Part shown: positions 33,755 to 43,320 of the stretch, one piece after another | How positions within the stretch are numbered: the stretch's first letter is position 1 | How the letters are laid out: every line of letters starts with the position of its first letter | From: Oscheius tipulae | Taxonomy: Eukaryota > Nematoda > Chromadorea > Rhabditida > Rhabditidae | Length of the DNA: 64,000 nt | NCBI GenBank assembly: GCA_037178975.1 | Contig: JASJZH010000003.1 | Span: 5,456,001-5,520,000, forward strand | Direction of reading: 5' to 3' | The notes under the pieces: model-generated | The model's input: the letters and a program-made list of their open reading frames with translations, nothing else | What the model was told of the DNA's origin: nothing | Database searches by the model: none | Program-made: the position numbers and the translations under genes

Positions 33755-34748
33755 ATGTTTTCGAATGTGAGAAACTCTTCTAGTCAGGAGAATCTCGTCG
33801 AGTTCAAGGTTCGTTCGTTTTTTTTACATCAGAAACTTGTCATCTAGGCTGGAAGATGCAAGTTGGAGCCTGGAAGTGGACTGAGCAAGAGAATTGTTGT
33901 AGCTGAAAAGGACAAAGGCATGGTCTTCATCAAGCAGTCTACTGACAATCTGATGCACTTCTGCTGGAAGAACAGAGAGTCCGGGGCTCTGGTTGATGTA
34001 CTTTAGTTCATTGTCTGCATATGACAAATGTTTAGGATTTGATCATCTTCCCGGGAGACACAGAGTTCAAGGAGGTTAGAGGATGTCCCAATGGACAGGT
34101 CTTCATGCTCAAGTTCAAGCATTCTGAGGAGAGACGTCTTTTCTGGCTCCAAGACAGCTCGGTCGAAGGAGACATCGTCCAAAAGGTAGTCAAGAAAAGT
34201 ACATTGCTAGAAATTCTTTAGGTGAATGACATGTTAAACAAGCCTCCTCCGCAAAGATCGACTCCGGCCAGAGAGAGAAATACGACCGGAGGTGGTCTAT
34301 CGAGCATCAGTGCCAGTGACACCGGTTTCCAGGAGCTGGGAGCTCTCGGTGGACTGGATCAAAACCAGCTGATGCAACTGCTTCAGTTCATTGGTCCCGT
34401 GAGTAGAGAGAGAGTTTAGAGGGAAACATCTAGCCTTACAGAACTCCGCCAATTCCGAATCGAATCTGTCGCTTCCTCAGTCTATGAGCACCCGTAAGTC
34501 TTTTGTCCATTTTAGAACAAGTAGATATTCAGCCCAGAACGTTTCTCCGTCCATGACCGGATCTGGAGACGCACAGCTCGAGGATCCTCTCCCCGAGGGC
34601 AACAACACTGCTCCCGGTACACGGAATGAATTATTGTTATAAGTCTATTCCAGAAAATGCTGGACCACCGAACGGGAACAATACTACGTCTCCGAGAGAG
34701 CCCGAGGCGAAGAGAGGCAAGCCAGACGACGATATGGAGCTGGATTGA
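33755..34748 (+). CDS. rpn-13: proteasomal ubiquitin receptor RPN13/ADRM1, 253 aa, short form
   Basis: Exons 33755-33808, 33848-33997, 34036-34185, 34222-34398, 34442-34493, 34533-34616 and 34654-34748. The Pru domain fills residues 15-125: LVEFKAGRCKLEPGSG, KGMVFIKQSTDNLMHFCWKN, DLIIFPGDTEFKEV, LFWLQDSSVEGDIVQKVNDML. It should bind ubiquitin chains and the RPN2 C-terminus on the 19S cap. After a Ser/Thr/Gly-rich linker (GLDQNQLMQLLQFIGP) the protein goes straight to an acidic end (KRGKPDDDMELD) that resembles the extreme C-terminus of animal RPN13. The DEUBAD domain that recruits and activates the deubiquitinase UCH37/UBH-4 is not seen, and the introns there (about 30-45 bases) are too short to hide it. 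Family members are usually about 370-410 residues. Confidence 0.9.
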
Positions 34749-35212
34749 CTCATTGCCTCGCTGTGATACCTCTGTATATTGATTCTGACTCATTCCAACG
34801 ATCCGTGCTATATGATTTTGGCTTTCAAATAAATACTTACTCCAAACAGTTTCTTCCTAACAAATGGTCACATTTCCACTGCTTTTTTCATGACGACTTT
34901 GCAAAGTTAGTGTCAAAAATCGAAGCGGCATTCCCGCGCAGTCCAAATAATTTGGTCGTCAAACTACGCGTTTACTTCAAGGCAACTTCCATATATTGTC
35001 CTGCAAACACTGTTTTAGAGAGACGCCCTCGCTGTCTTGACCTTCGCGCTATCATTGATCCGTTTGTTCACTCACAGCACCTTCCATAGTTCGCCCGCTC
35101 GCGTGTTGTGGTGTGTTCCTTATCACACCACCGATATATCGCCCTCATTTGACAATGGCAAACGGCTCAATCTCTTCTTCTTTTCGCTATGTTTCTAAAA
35201 AAAGTGTTTCAG

Positions 35213-36400
35213 ATGGCCTGTGACTGTTTGCTGAAGGCTGTTGGAACAGCTGCTCTCGCTTACATCAGCTATCGTCTTCTCATCGCTCTCCGCAACATCT
35301 TCGTCGTTTATCTTCTCCCCCAGGCCGTAGATCTTCACGAAAAAGCCGGAGCGAAATGGGCAGGTTTGTTCATTCTTCTTTGAATTGAATCAAAAATGAT
35401 ATTCCAGTTGTGACCGGAGCAACTGACGGCATTGGAAAGGCTTACGCCTTCGAGCTGGCTCGTCGTGGATTCAACATTCTCCTCGTTTCCCGTACCCAGA
35501 GCAAACTCGACGAAACCAAGGCCGAAATTAACTCTGCCTCGAAAAATGTATGCTCAATCTTTATTTATTACTGTGTTTAGGTGGAAGTCCGAACATTTGC
35601 TTTCGACTTCACCTCGGGCAGTTCTTCGACTTACAAACCTCTGATTGAGACCATCGAAAAGCTTGAAGTCGGAATTTTGATCAACAACGTCGGAATGAGC
35701 TACGAATATCCTGATGTAAGCCTATTTCTGTTTCTCCAAATGGAAAGTTCTAGGTTCTGCACAAGGTCGACGGAGGAATTGACAGACTCACCGGCATTAC
35801 CATCATCAATGCTCTACCTCCCACTATTGTAAGTTTTTTTTCTTTTTAATATAATCTATTGAATGCTCAGCTGTCGGCTGCTGTTCTTCCCCAAATGGTC
35901 GGCAGAAGCAGGGGAGTTATCGTCAATATCGCCTCATCTGCTGCCTACAATCCCATGGCTCTTTGGGCCGTCTACTCTGCTACCAAGAAATACGTCACCT
36001 GGCTCACTTCTATCCTCCGCAGAGAGTACGAAAACAGCGGAATAACTGTTCAAACTGTCTGTCCTATGATGGTTGTCACAAAAATGAGCAAGGTTTATTG
36101 ATATTTGAGGCCGGAAGATAATAAGTTTCCAGATCAAGAAGACTTCTCTCTTCGTTCCCGACGTCAAAGTCTTCACAAAGTCCGCTGTCAACACAATTGG
36201 ACGCGCCGACGAGACCACCGGATACATCACTCATCAGATCCAGGTACCTTTTCTTCGCTTTTATGAGATACCAACTTTTCTAGGTTGAAATCTTGAACCT
36301 GCTGCCTCAGTGCATCAAAGATCACTTCCTGACCAAGATGAGCAAAGGTACTCGTGCTGCTGCTCTGCGCAAAAAGGAGCGCGATGCCAAGGCTCAGTAA
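35213..36400 (+). CDS. let-767: LET-767-type 3-ketoacyl-CoA reductase / 17-beta-HSD12 family, 316 aa
   Basis: Exons 35213-35363, 35408-35547, 35581-35715, 35754-35828, 35871-36092, 36133-36243 and 36284-36400. A short-chain dehydrogenase: NADP(H) site [26 protein letters not shown], catalytic Ser in [10 protein letters not shown] and [10 protein letters not shown] (Tyr and Lys). One N-terminal hydrophobic segment ([15 protein letters not shown]) predicts an ER membrane anchor. The C-terminus [13 protein letters not shown] ends in the Lys-rich form expected for ER retention. In C. elegans LET-767 reduces 3-ketoacyl-CoA in long and branched fatty acid elongation and can act on steroids; the close similarity throughout supports orthology. 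The ATG directly follows gtgtttcag; an upstream in-frame ATG at 35189 would be lost by trans-splicing. Confidence 0.95.
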
Positions 36401-36588
36401 TCTAGAATCTTGTAGTTTGGACGAGTATTTTTCAGCTTTTACACTACTTTAGTCTCTATTTATCACGCGTAATAAATTTTAATAATAACTTTTGGAACTC
36501 AAAGCAATGTTTATGAACAAAACAACAATCGTGAACAGGGCTAAACCTACATAAAGAACTCTATAACCCGTTGTGATTCGAAGAATAT

Positions 36589-37067
36589 CTAGTCCCATCG
36601 TTTGCGGTTGATCAGTGCGGCGAGACTGTCTTCTACCGTCGAATGTGAGTGTAGCAAATTTCCGATGTTGGCTCTTCTACGAACTGCATTTACCGATCCA
36701 TCTACGCGCTTTGCCTTTCCAGGCATTGCGGATGCCTTCTTGTCGGCGGCTTCTTTCTGTCGAATATCCTCCAACCCGGAGACATTCAACAAGGCGAAAT
36801 AATCGTTTTCGGCCTTCTGAACACCGAAATAAGATATTTATCTTGCAGTTGGAATTGACCGGAAGTGAAAAAAAAATCAACTTTTGTAATAAAAAAAAAG
36901 TGTTGTATTGATAAGGTGGCCGCTTTCCGCCCGAGTGCTGTGAAATGTAGGATTGAGCGTTTTAATAACCTATTTTATGCAAATATTGCAGTTGAAGTTG
37001 ATTAGAAATGTAAAACCTCGTTATAAATCGCTGGTTTACCCACTTTTTGTTTTGTTCTACCAGCCAT
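36589..37067 (-). CDS. small basic unknown protein, 92 aa
   Basis: Two exons, 37067-37017 and 36816-36589, join in phase 0. The peptide starts MAGRTKQKVGKPAIYNE, then KAENDYFALLNVSGLEDIRQ, a Lys/Arg-rich middle (MPGKAKRVDGSVNAVRRRA) and a helical end (TVEDSLAALINRKRWD). No signal peptide or membrane segment. It is the last of three closely spaced minus-strand genes. An alternative reading of the first exon (RSYLRRRIRRRW) is open but leads to a stop after the join. Confidence 0.55.
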
Positions 37068-37302
37068 CTTCGGCGGATTCGCCGTCTCAAGTAGCTGCGC
37101 TGTTTCCAAAATATTGATATTTACGCACGCATCATTATTATCTACTTTAGTTTTCGAGAGATGCTTCAAGCTTGTTTTGGTGTTAAAATATTGAAAACGT
37201 TGTGTCTTTGACCAATGAGACAAAAAAAAACAAGTAAAATAATAGAAGACACCATTAAATAAACTTTCCGGTCAATTTCAGTTTCAATATATAGAATACC
37301 AG

Positions 37303-37566
37303 TCAAACCTCGGAGATATAAGGATTCGAGAGGAGTTTCATCACTCCGTATTCACGTGTCAATCTCTCGCGAAGAACGACAACTTGATCTGGTTGAACTG
37401 GATAGTCTGGACGGCCAGTTCTGAAATTTTGTTGGAAAATTGAAATGAAAAAAGAAACTCACGCTTTTTGCTGGGGCAGAAGTGGTCCCCGATACCCAAC
37501 CTCCCAGACTCGTCGATTCCAATGTCGTCGGTTCAGATTTCCACGAAGAGCACGAGTGAAAAACAT
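37303..37566 (-). CDS. possible mitochondrial ribosomal protein mL63-like, 73 aa
   Basis: Exons 37566-37463 and 37420-37303. The start MFFTRALRGNLNRRHWNRRV is a basic amphipathic N-terminus, followed by RERLTREYGVMKLLSNPYIS. This order (hydrophobic MF-x-T/A-L start, basic W-containing stretch, then E..REY......PY) resembles the beginning of mL63 (MRPL57). The similarity is weak and the protein is shorter than animal mL63, so the name is tentative. It sits 160 bases from the upstream minus-strand gene and 235 bases from the downstream one. Confidence 0.45.
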
Positions 37567-37726
37567 CTGCAAATGATTCAAAACCCGATTTTAAACGGAA
37601 GAAAGGAATCAACAGCGAATAAACGCCACTGCACAATAGACTGAGGCCTACACATTTTTCATTTATATTATAAAACATATTTTTAAGGGAAAATCACACG
37701 AGAAAAGAACTTTTACCAAGTTCTGT

Positions 37727-38157
37727 TTATCCATTATGGGGAGCGTAGGTGTTTCCGTATCCATCGTAGCTGCCTGGATAGGGATTTGCTTGTTGACCGT
37801 ATACGTAATTCTGTTGAGTCTGCTGAGGAAAAAGGTACCAGAAATTAAAGAAAACGTACAGCAGTCCAATTTGATTGAGGAGCGGGAGTTGGGTATTGCC
37901 AAGCCGAGTACTGAGGCGTTGAAGCCTGAAGTTATCTTTAGCTTCTACTAAAAGCCTGAAATTAAAAACCTACATTTATAGAGGGATGGACGGGACGCGT
38001 TCTCATTTGCTTGAGTCTGTTGGTCGTGCTAGCGGAGACGGTCTGGGGGGGAAGGTTTGGTGGATCATTCCAGCCTGAAGTTAAAAATTTAGAAAGAAAA
38101 ACGAACCGTACCTGTCATTGCATCATTTGGCAGCGGCGCATCCATGAGGTTCTGCAT
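37727..38157 (-). CDS. GWNDPP-motif small protein (SRA1/SEC31 C-terminal type), 102 aa
   Basis: Exons 38157-38112, 38074-37974, 37925-37860 and 37822-37727. The N-terminus has [17 protein letters not shown]. The GWNDPP sequence is known from the N-terminus of SRA1 and from SEC31 near its C-terminal domain. The rest is Gln/Tyr/Pro/Gly-rich ([20 protein letters not shown]), and no SRA1 helical domain follows. The ATG directly follows gttttag. It heads a three-gene minus-strand run. Function is unknown; a disordered RNA- or coat-binding peptide is one possibility. Confidence 0.6.
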
Positions 38158-38919
38158 CTAAAACTCTGAATACATGGATATTTTGACAAAGGAAATATTC
38201 AAAAGCTAGGAATATAGAAGAGCTGCTACTTGGAGCATAAATTATTTTTAAATGTTTGAAATGGCGCCATTTCCTTGTTTTTTTTTTTTTTAGCTTCTGT
38301 GCAAGAGCCTACAGTATCACCGGAATAATCAAATGGTTTCGACGGTTCCATTGACTCTAGTTTCTTTCTCTCTAAACTCCATGCCTCTTTGCTCGATACA
38401 CATACTACCTAACGTGTAATGGTGTAAAAACTAGCAAAAATAGTGCATACCTCATAATTCTCATAGTTGTATAAACCGAGCTGGTTTTTGAATTCATTAC
38501 GCGTACTCTTTTGTTGAATCCACAGTCGCTCCAAAGAGCAGCTTCCGTGCTTCCAAAGTTTAAAGGGCTGATGCAAAGGGTCCGACCGCGCGCGGTCGCG
38601 ATTAGCTGCTTGCGCCGGGAACGACGAAACCGGACAGCGTAGCTGGAGCATGCGAGAAGGCGTCGCAGGCAATTCAGACGAGTCGTTTTTCGCCTTTCCT
38701 ATTAAAACGCCCACGGGCAACTATAGTATTCAGGTACGCGTACTTTGAGATTGATCATAAAACTGGTATCATCGTTTCCCTTATGAGGAATAACGTGTTT
38801 TGGATGATGCAAGAGTTCTCGTTTTCTCGTTTTGTTTTAAACGCCCCCTTGGACCTAGATCCTTCATACTAATCGTTGTGTTTTCAGGTGTTATAACATC
38901 TACATATCAAACTCTAAAA
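38158..38919. promoter_or_regulatory. intergenic region with a CpG-rich palindrome
   Basis: Between the divergent GWNDPP gene and CDV3 gene there is no supported frame. A perfect 14-base palindrome GACCGCGCGCGGTC lies at 38584-38597 in otherwise AT-richer DNA. A run of T lies near 38279-38292. A shared promoter role is inferred from position. Confidence 0.4.
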
Positions 38920-39855
38920 ATGGCCGATCTGAGCGCATTTTTCGCGAAAAAGAACGACAAGAAGAAGAAGAATGCCGTCGTGAAAATGGACGATGTCGGG
39001 CATATACTGGAGCGACGTGCTAAGAAGCAGGTATATTGAATTCTTAACAATTTTCTTATTTCTTTTCGTAGGAAGAACACGATCGCGAAGTTGACGAGGA
39101 GGAGAAGCGCAATGGAGGCGAGGAAGATCGGGTTCAAGGAGACGACAGTGATTGGAATGAATACGATAATTCTGCAGGTTCAAAGTACGTATTTTTATCT
39201 TCAAAAAGCAAAAAATTTGTTTCAGACTGGAAGGCCTCAATATTAAAGATATGGGTGCAGAAGCCGAAAAACCGGAAGAAGAGCATCACGATGTTGCTGA
39301 ACAGAAGGAGCAGCACGAAACTCGCAAATGGGGCCAAGTAGACGTAGGTTCTGTTCACCTAGTCACCCAATTATGGTATTTAGAAAAAGGAGGAGAAGGA
39401 TGTACAGACAGCCGCTGAAATGGCTGCCTACCAACAGGCTCAAACCAAGCCGAAATTCGTCCCGTCCGCTTTGCGTGAACAGCGTGCTCGTCAGGATGCC
39501 AACATCGATCTCACAAACCAGGAAGTGTTCCCGTCTCTTGCCGATGCTAGCAAAATGGAAACGATCAAAAAGGACGACACCAAGGCCGGTGGCGGATGGA
39601 CTACTAGCGGATCTTCGGACAATCGTTCTGCCCCTCGGCTCGGCTTAGGAGGCGCTCCTTCCAACACTGGAAGAGACAGGGAAGCTGCTCTTGCCGCTCT
39701 TAAGGTATCACTTATATTCCTCTGATTTATTCGATTTTTAGGAACTTTCCGCTAAAACTGCCGCGACGCCTGCTCCCGAAAAGCCCCGTGAAGAGCCGGT
39801 GAAGAAAGCACCGTCTGCCGGTGCATATGTTCCCCCTCATCTCCGGAATAAGTAA
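38920..39855 (+). CDS. cdv-3: CDV3 homolog, 258 aa
   Basis: Exons 38920-39030, 39072-39184, 39226-39343, 39384-39704 and 39742-39855. The start MADLSAFFAKKNDKKKKN, the repeat-like LERRAKKQ then acidic DDSDWNEYDN, LEGLNIKDMG, the RKWGQVD segment and the conserved FPSLADASKMETIKKD block match carnitine-deficiency-associated protein 3 homologs. The protein ends SAGAYVPPHLRNK, a YVPPHLR motif also found in several RNA-binding proteins. It is hydrophilic and without membrane segments, so probably cytoplasmic. Its molecular job is not well established in the family. Confidence 0.85.
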
Positions 39856-40187
39856 CTTTAATGGGTTCTTGTTACATTTTTTTCTCTTGTTGCCTTTTAT
39901 TCGTAGTTCTGGTGAATTCTATTGACCGTTGTCTCTAATATTTCTACTGGTTAGGCGGTGATTGAGCTTTGTTAGTGATTTTCTAAAGAATTATACCTCC
40001 TGTCCTTTTCCCCTTACAAATGTCTCTGTTACGACTACTTGAATAAATTTTATTTCTTTCAACAGTCTTGTCAGGCCCATGTTTTTCGTCGTTGTCTACT
40101 TTAATCTTCGTTCAGTTCCTCCATCGTGGTGACGTTTTCGCTAAAAAAAAAAAGATTTCTTTTCGACAAACTTATTTATTGCGGAGT

Positions 40188-40851
40188 TCACAAGTTCAAA
40201 TCATTTTCTGCCTTCTGAATTGTCATTAGACGCGTTGCTTGATTCGATTCACCCTGAATCTCTCCGTAGAGATCGAGCCTCTCATCGGAAATCATCTGAA
40301 TCGCTCTAGCGTATCTAAATCCGATTTTCGCACACTTGGATCGAGAAAATCTAATACCTGTCAACATATGCTCTTCCATGATCACCCTTACTGCAGTAAC
40401 TGTCCATCAGGGGGGGTAGAAACGGAATAAATATCATCTCTCCATTCACGCAGCATGTAAATCCACGCCTCGATGATGCTCCCGTCAATTAGCTCAATCT
40501 ATGCTGGCATAGATTTTGGTCTCTAACCCACTTTTTCTAGTCTTCTATCGTAAAGCTGAGGGTATGCTTCTAATTCGTCCAAAATGGCGAGTTTCTCTTC
40601 GTCTACTTCGTAAACTTCTCCATTAATGCGCTAGGAAGTTTATTCTTTGCTTTCGGCATAAAACTCACGTGCCCTTCACCGTTCTTTGCCAGCATCACGG
40701 GAATGTTGAACTTGGATGTTATCATTAGCGGAAAACGATGGATGGTTCTGCCGCTGTTCACAAATTTGTAACTTCCGGTCGTTTCCGAGAACACGTGATA
40801 GTTTGGCTGACCCTTTTTCAGAGTGCCATAGACGAATACCCGAATGTTCAT
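40188..40851 (-). CDS. gamma-glutamylamine cyclotransferase-like (GGACT/AIG2 family), 171 aa
   Basis: Exons 40851-40669, 40630-40532, 40498-40392 and 40314-40188. The start MNIRVFVYGTLKKGQPN carries the family motif V(F)YGTLKxGxxN that binds the glutamyl substrate. The conserved V(Y)EVDEEKLAILDELEAYP places the catalytic Glu. The enzyme would release 5-oxoproline from gamma-glutamylamines, for example from degraded cross-linked proteins, in the cytosol. A C-terminal extension of about 45 residues (YARAIQMISDERLDLYGE...) relies on an intron at 40391-40315; reading through instead ends the protein at 130 residues. The gene is head to head with uS10m, 151 bases apart. Confidence 0.85.
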
Positions 40852-41002
40852 GTTACCTAAATGCAAGAATGTTGCAAAGAAAAAGGTGGAGAGACTGCGA
40901 AGTAGAGCGATTTTCCAGCGGACGCGACTTTTATTGCCCATCTCTTCTTATCAAGTCTTGAACATTTTTCTGGTTTCAGCTTGATAATCACAGCGAGTTT
41001 CG

Positions 41003-41607
41003 ATGTTCGCTCGTGGAAGATATCTAATAGGCTCGGTCGCCAATGGAGTTATTCGTCGAAATGTACAGACAGCAACACCGGCTACTTCTACGGCTACTGG
41101 TCAGGAATCTCCGTCAGCGATGCCTGACAAGTTGTTCAGGTCTTATTCCTTTTGATTTTAAATGAAGAAAGTTTATAGATCAGTTATGCTAGAGTATCGC
41201 GGCCATGACCCCGAAGTTCTAAAGTCCTACACGTCATTCCTCGAGGTTTGTTCCCGTTTTCAATTGCCCGTAATTTTTTGCTTTTCTATAGAAAGTTTGT
41301 GAACATTTAAATCTCAAGCGAGGAGAAACGGAAGTGTTACCGTATGTCCGATGGATCCAGCCAGCTCTTCGTTCCAAATTCGTCCACAAAAAATACAAAC
41401 TTCACTACGAGACCAGGACGCACATTACACGATTTGAGGTTGGCTATTTATGATTAGATTACTACAATGCAAGAATAGGTTCAAAATTTGACGGGCAGCA
41501 CGGCCAGTACTTTCCTGGAATACATTCAACGAAATATCCCGGAAGGAGTTGGAATGAAAGTCGGATATCAAGAGCACAAGCTCTTCCCTGAGACTATTCG
41601 ACCATAA
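41003..41607 (+). CDS. mrps-10: mitochondrial small ribosomal subunit protein uS10m, 159 aa
   Basis: Exons 41003-41139, 41179-41245, 41292-41438 and 41479-41607. The N-terminal 45 residues are basic and Ser/Thr/Ala-rich (MFARGRYLIGSVANGVIRR), fitting a mitochondrial targeting peptide. The S10 domain follows: YRGHDPEVLKSYTSFLEKVC, the core strand KYKLHYETRTHITRFEVQNL and TASTFLEYIQRNIPEGVGMK. It is a head protein of the mitoribosomal small subunit. It shares a short divergent upstream region with the cyclotransferase gene. Confidence 0.93.
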
Positions 41608-41749
41608 TTCTTCGTTTCTAGTTCAGCTATAGCGGTTTTGTTATTGTTATTCATAAATATGGATCTCTTTGTTCCTTTTGGAAGTTACGCAACTGGATCG
41701 CCAAAGTTATTTATCAAAAACGAGATTATTTCTATTCAACCTGCTCAGA

Positions 41750-42994
41750 ATGACAACATCAGAAGAGGTAGAGAAACTGACAGAAAAGGTACTGGGCCTC
41801 TTGGCAGAAGATCCAGGTTTCATTAAAGAGTGGACCCTAATGACAGCTGAAAAGTTAGAGGAAAACCTACAGGTAGGAATAGAACAAACAATAAAAATAT
41901 GCCTAATCAGGAAGAGACTGGAAGAGAACGGAAAATAGACGAGTTCGAGATGACTGTCGAGGAGTTGATCAGAGTAATCGATGTTGCAACACAGTCTTTT
42001 GTAGATTCTGGTAAGTTCGAGAGAAGACAGGCACCAACTAGTCTAGAATTTTCAATGTATCGCTTTGCCGACACAAATGTAAATCCGGACGCCTCGAACA
42101 TTTTCGCAGTTCATCTGCAAATGCATAGACTCGATTCTCATCCGGATATTTCGAGGTAATAAAAAGAAGTGCCAAAAATATCAAGTTATTTAGATTTTTG
42201 ACAGCTGTGAGACGTCTGACTCAACTTGCAAAAAAATTTCCAACGAGACTATCTCGGTAAGTCGATCGATATTCGGTGAAATGGCGGAATATAGTGGCTG
42301 CAATGTTCCAAGTGTGCTGAAATTAGCAACTTCGATCTGTGAAATGCTCTACAGTCTCCAGGAACATCTCCAAGTCTTAAGACAAAACTCGACGACAGTG
42401 CTTTCACGCTGCGCGTCGAATTTCAATCGAATTGTGGTGGAGAAACTGGAAATTGTGAGTCAGTCTAACCATAATTCAATAGAGGAATTTAGTGGAAACA
42501 AGATCTGGACAGAGAGAAACGACTACTGACCATGAAAGCTTCGAGTCCTCTTGTGAAAACACCTCAAAGACGACCTCTTTCCCAAATCCAGCTCCGAAAA
42601 CCGGGAGGGTTTCTGATGAGTCCGGAGCTGATCAAGGCTCGTCAAAGTGCCATTTCGCGGTCGAGAAGTGCAACTCCGTCTCGATATCGACAGTCTAATC
42701 TGGGCAGACAGTCGGTTTCGCCAGTGGAACCGAGTCAGAGACGGCAGAAACGAAGTCAAATGGCTGGAGAAATGCAGGATAAGTGGGGCAAACTGCTGGA
42801 AATTGACAGTGTTATCCGGAAAACGTTGCCTACAAAAGGCTATGCCGATTCAGACAACGATGCAAGCACTCTCAGGTAAAAAATGTCAAGAAATTGGAAA
42901 TTCTCCATTCAGAGTGGCAAAGCGCATTAGTGCGCAGGTGATCCGTGATCTCCGGAAGCGACTCGACGGTCGTCCTCCGCTTATTTTATCCTAA
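41750..42994 (+). CDS. unknown helical/Ser-Arg-rich protein, 348 aa
   Basis: Exons 41750-41872, 41911-42010, 42047-42155, 42205-42454, 42493-42875 and 42913-42994. The ATG lies one base after cctgctcag. The N-terminal 80 residues are charged and helical (EEVEKLTEKVLGLLAEDPGF), the middle is helical (KLATSICEMLYSLQEHLQVL), and the C-terminal third is Ser/Arg/Pro-rich with probable phosphorylation sites (SAISRSRSATPSRYRQSN), ending in a basic helix. The 36-base intron 42011-42046 is optional in frame. A microtubule- or centrosome-associated role would fit this composition, but nothing shows it. Confidence 0.65.
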
Positions 42995-43080
42995 CTCGAC
43001 GTGTAAAAACGACAATGATCTCCGCCACAAGGGTATAATAAACTGATTCTATTCTGGCCGCCTACGATGGAGATGAAAAG

Positions 43081-43320
43081 CGAGTTGGCGCAGTGGCAGG
43101 AGGCGCCATCGTGAATTGAAGGGTCCCAAGTTCAAACCCTGCTTCGGATCAACCAAGGCTTTTTTTCTTGCTACGCTACGAAGATAAGGCGTTCTTGGAG
43201 CCAGATTTGGCACCTGTCCAGCTTAGAACGTAAGCCTACTCGATCTGGTCTCTCAGGTTGTTATCCGCATGCTATTGAGCTCACTCTGGCACGGGTCAAA
43301 CTTTATCTTTATCTTTACGA
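43081..43320 (+). mobile_element. tRNA-derived SINE candidate
   Basis: A Pol III A box (TGGCGCAGTGG at 43088) lies in a perfect 5-bp D-like stem (GGCGC/GCGCC), followed by a B-box-like AGTTCAAACCC near 43129. The anticodon arm is degenerate. A run of eight T follows at about 43161, and about 120 bases later the element may end in a short tandem tail, tttatctttatcttta (43300-43320). Head, body and simple-repeat tail are the layout of a SINE. No target-site duplication was found by eye. Confidence 0.4.
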
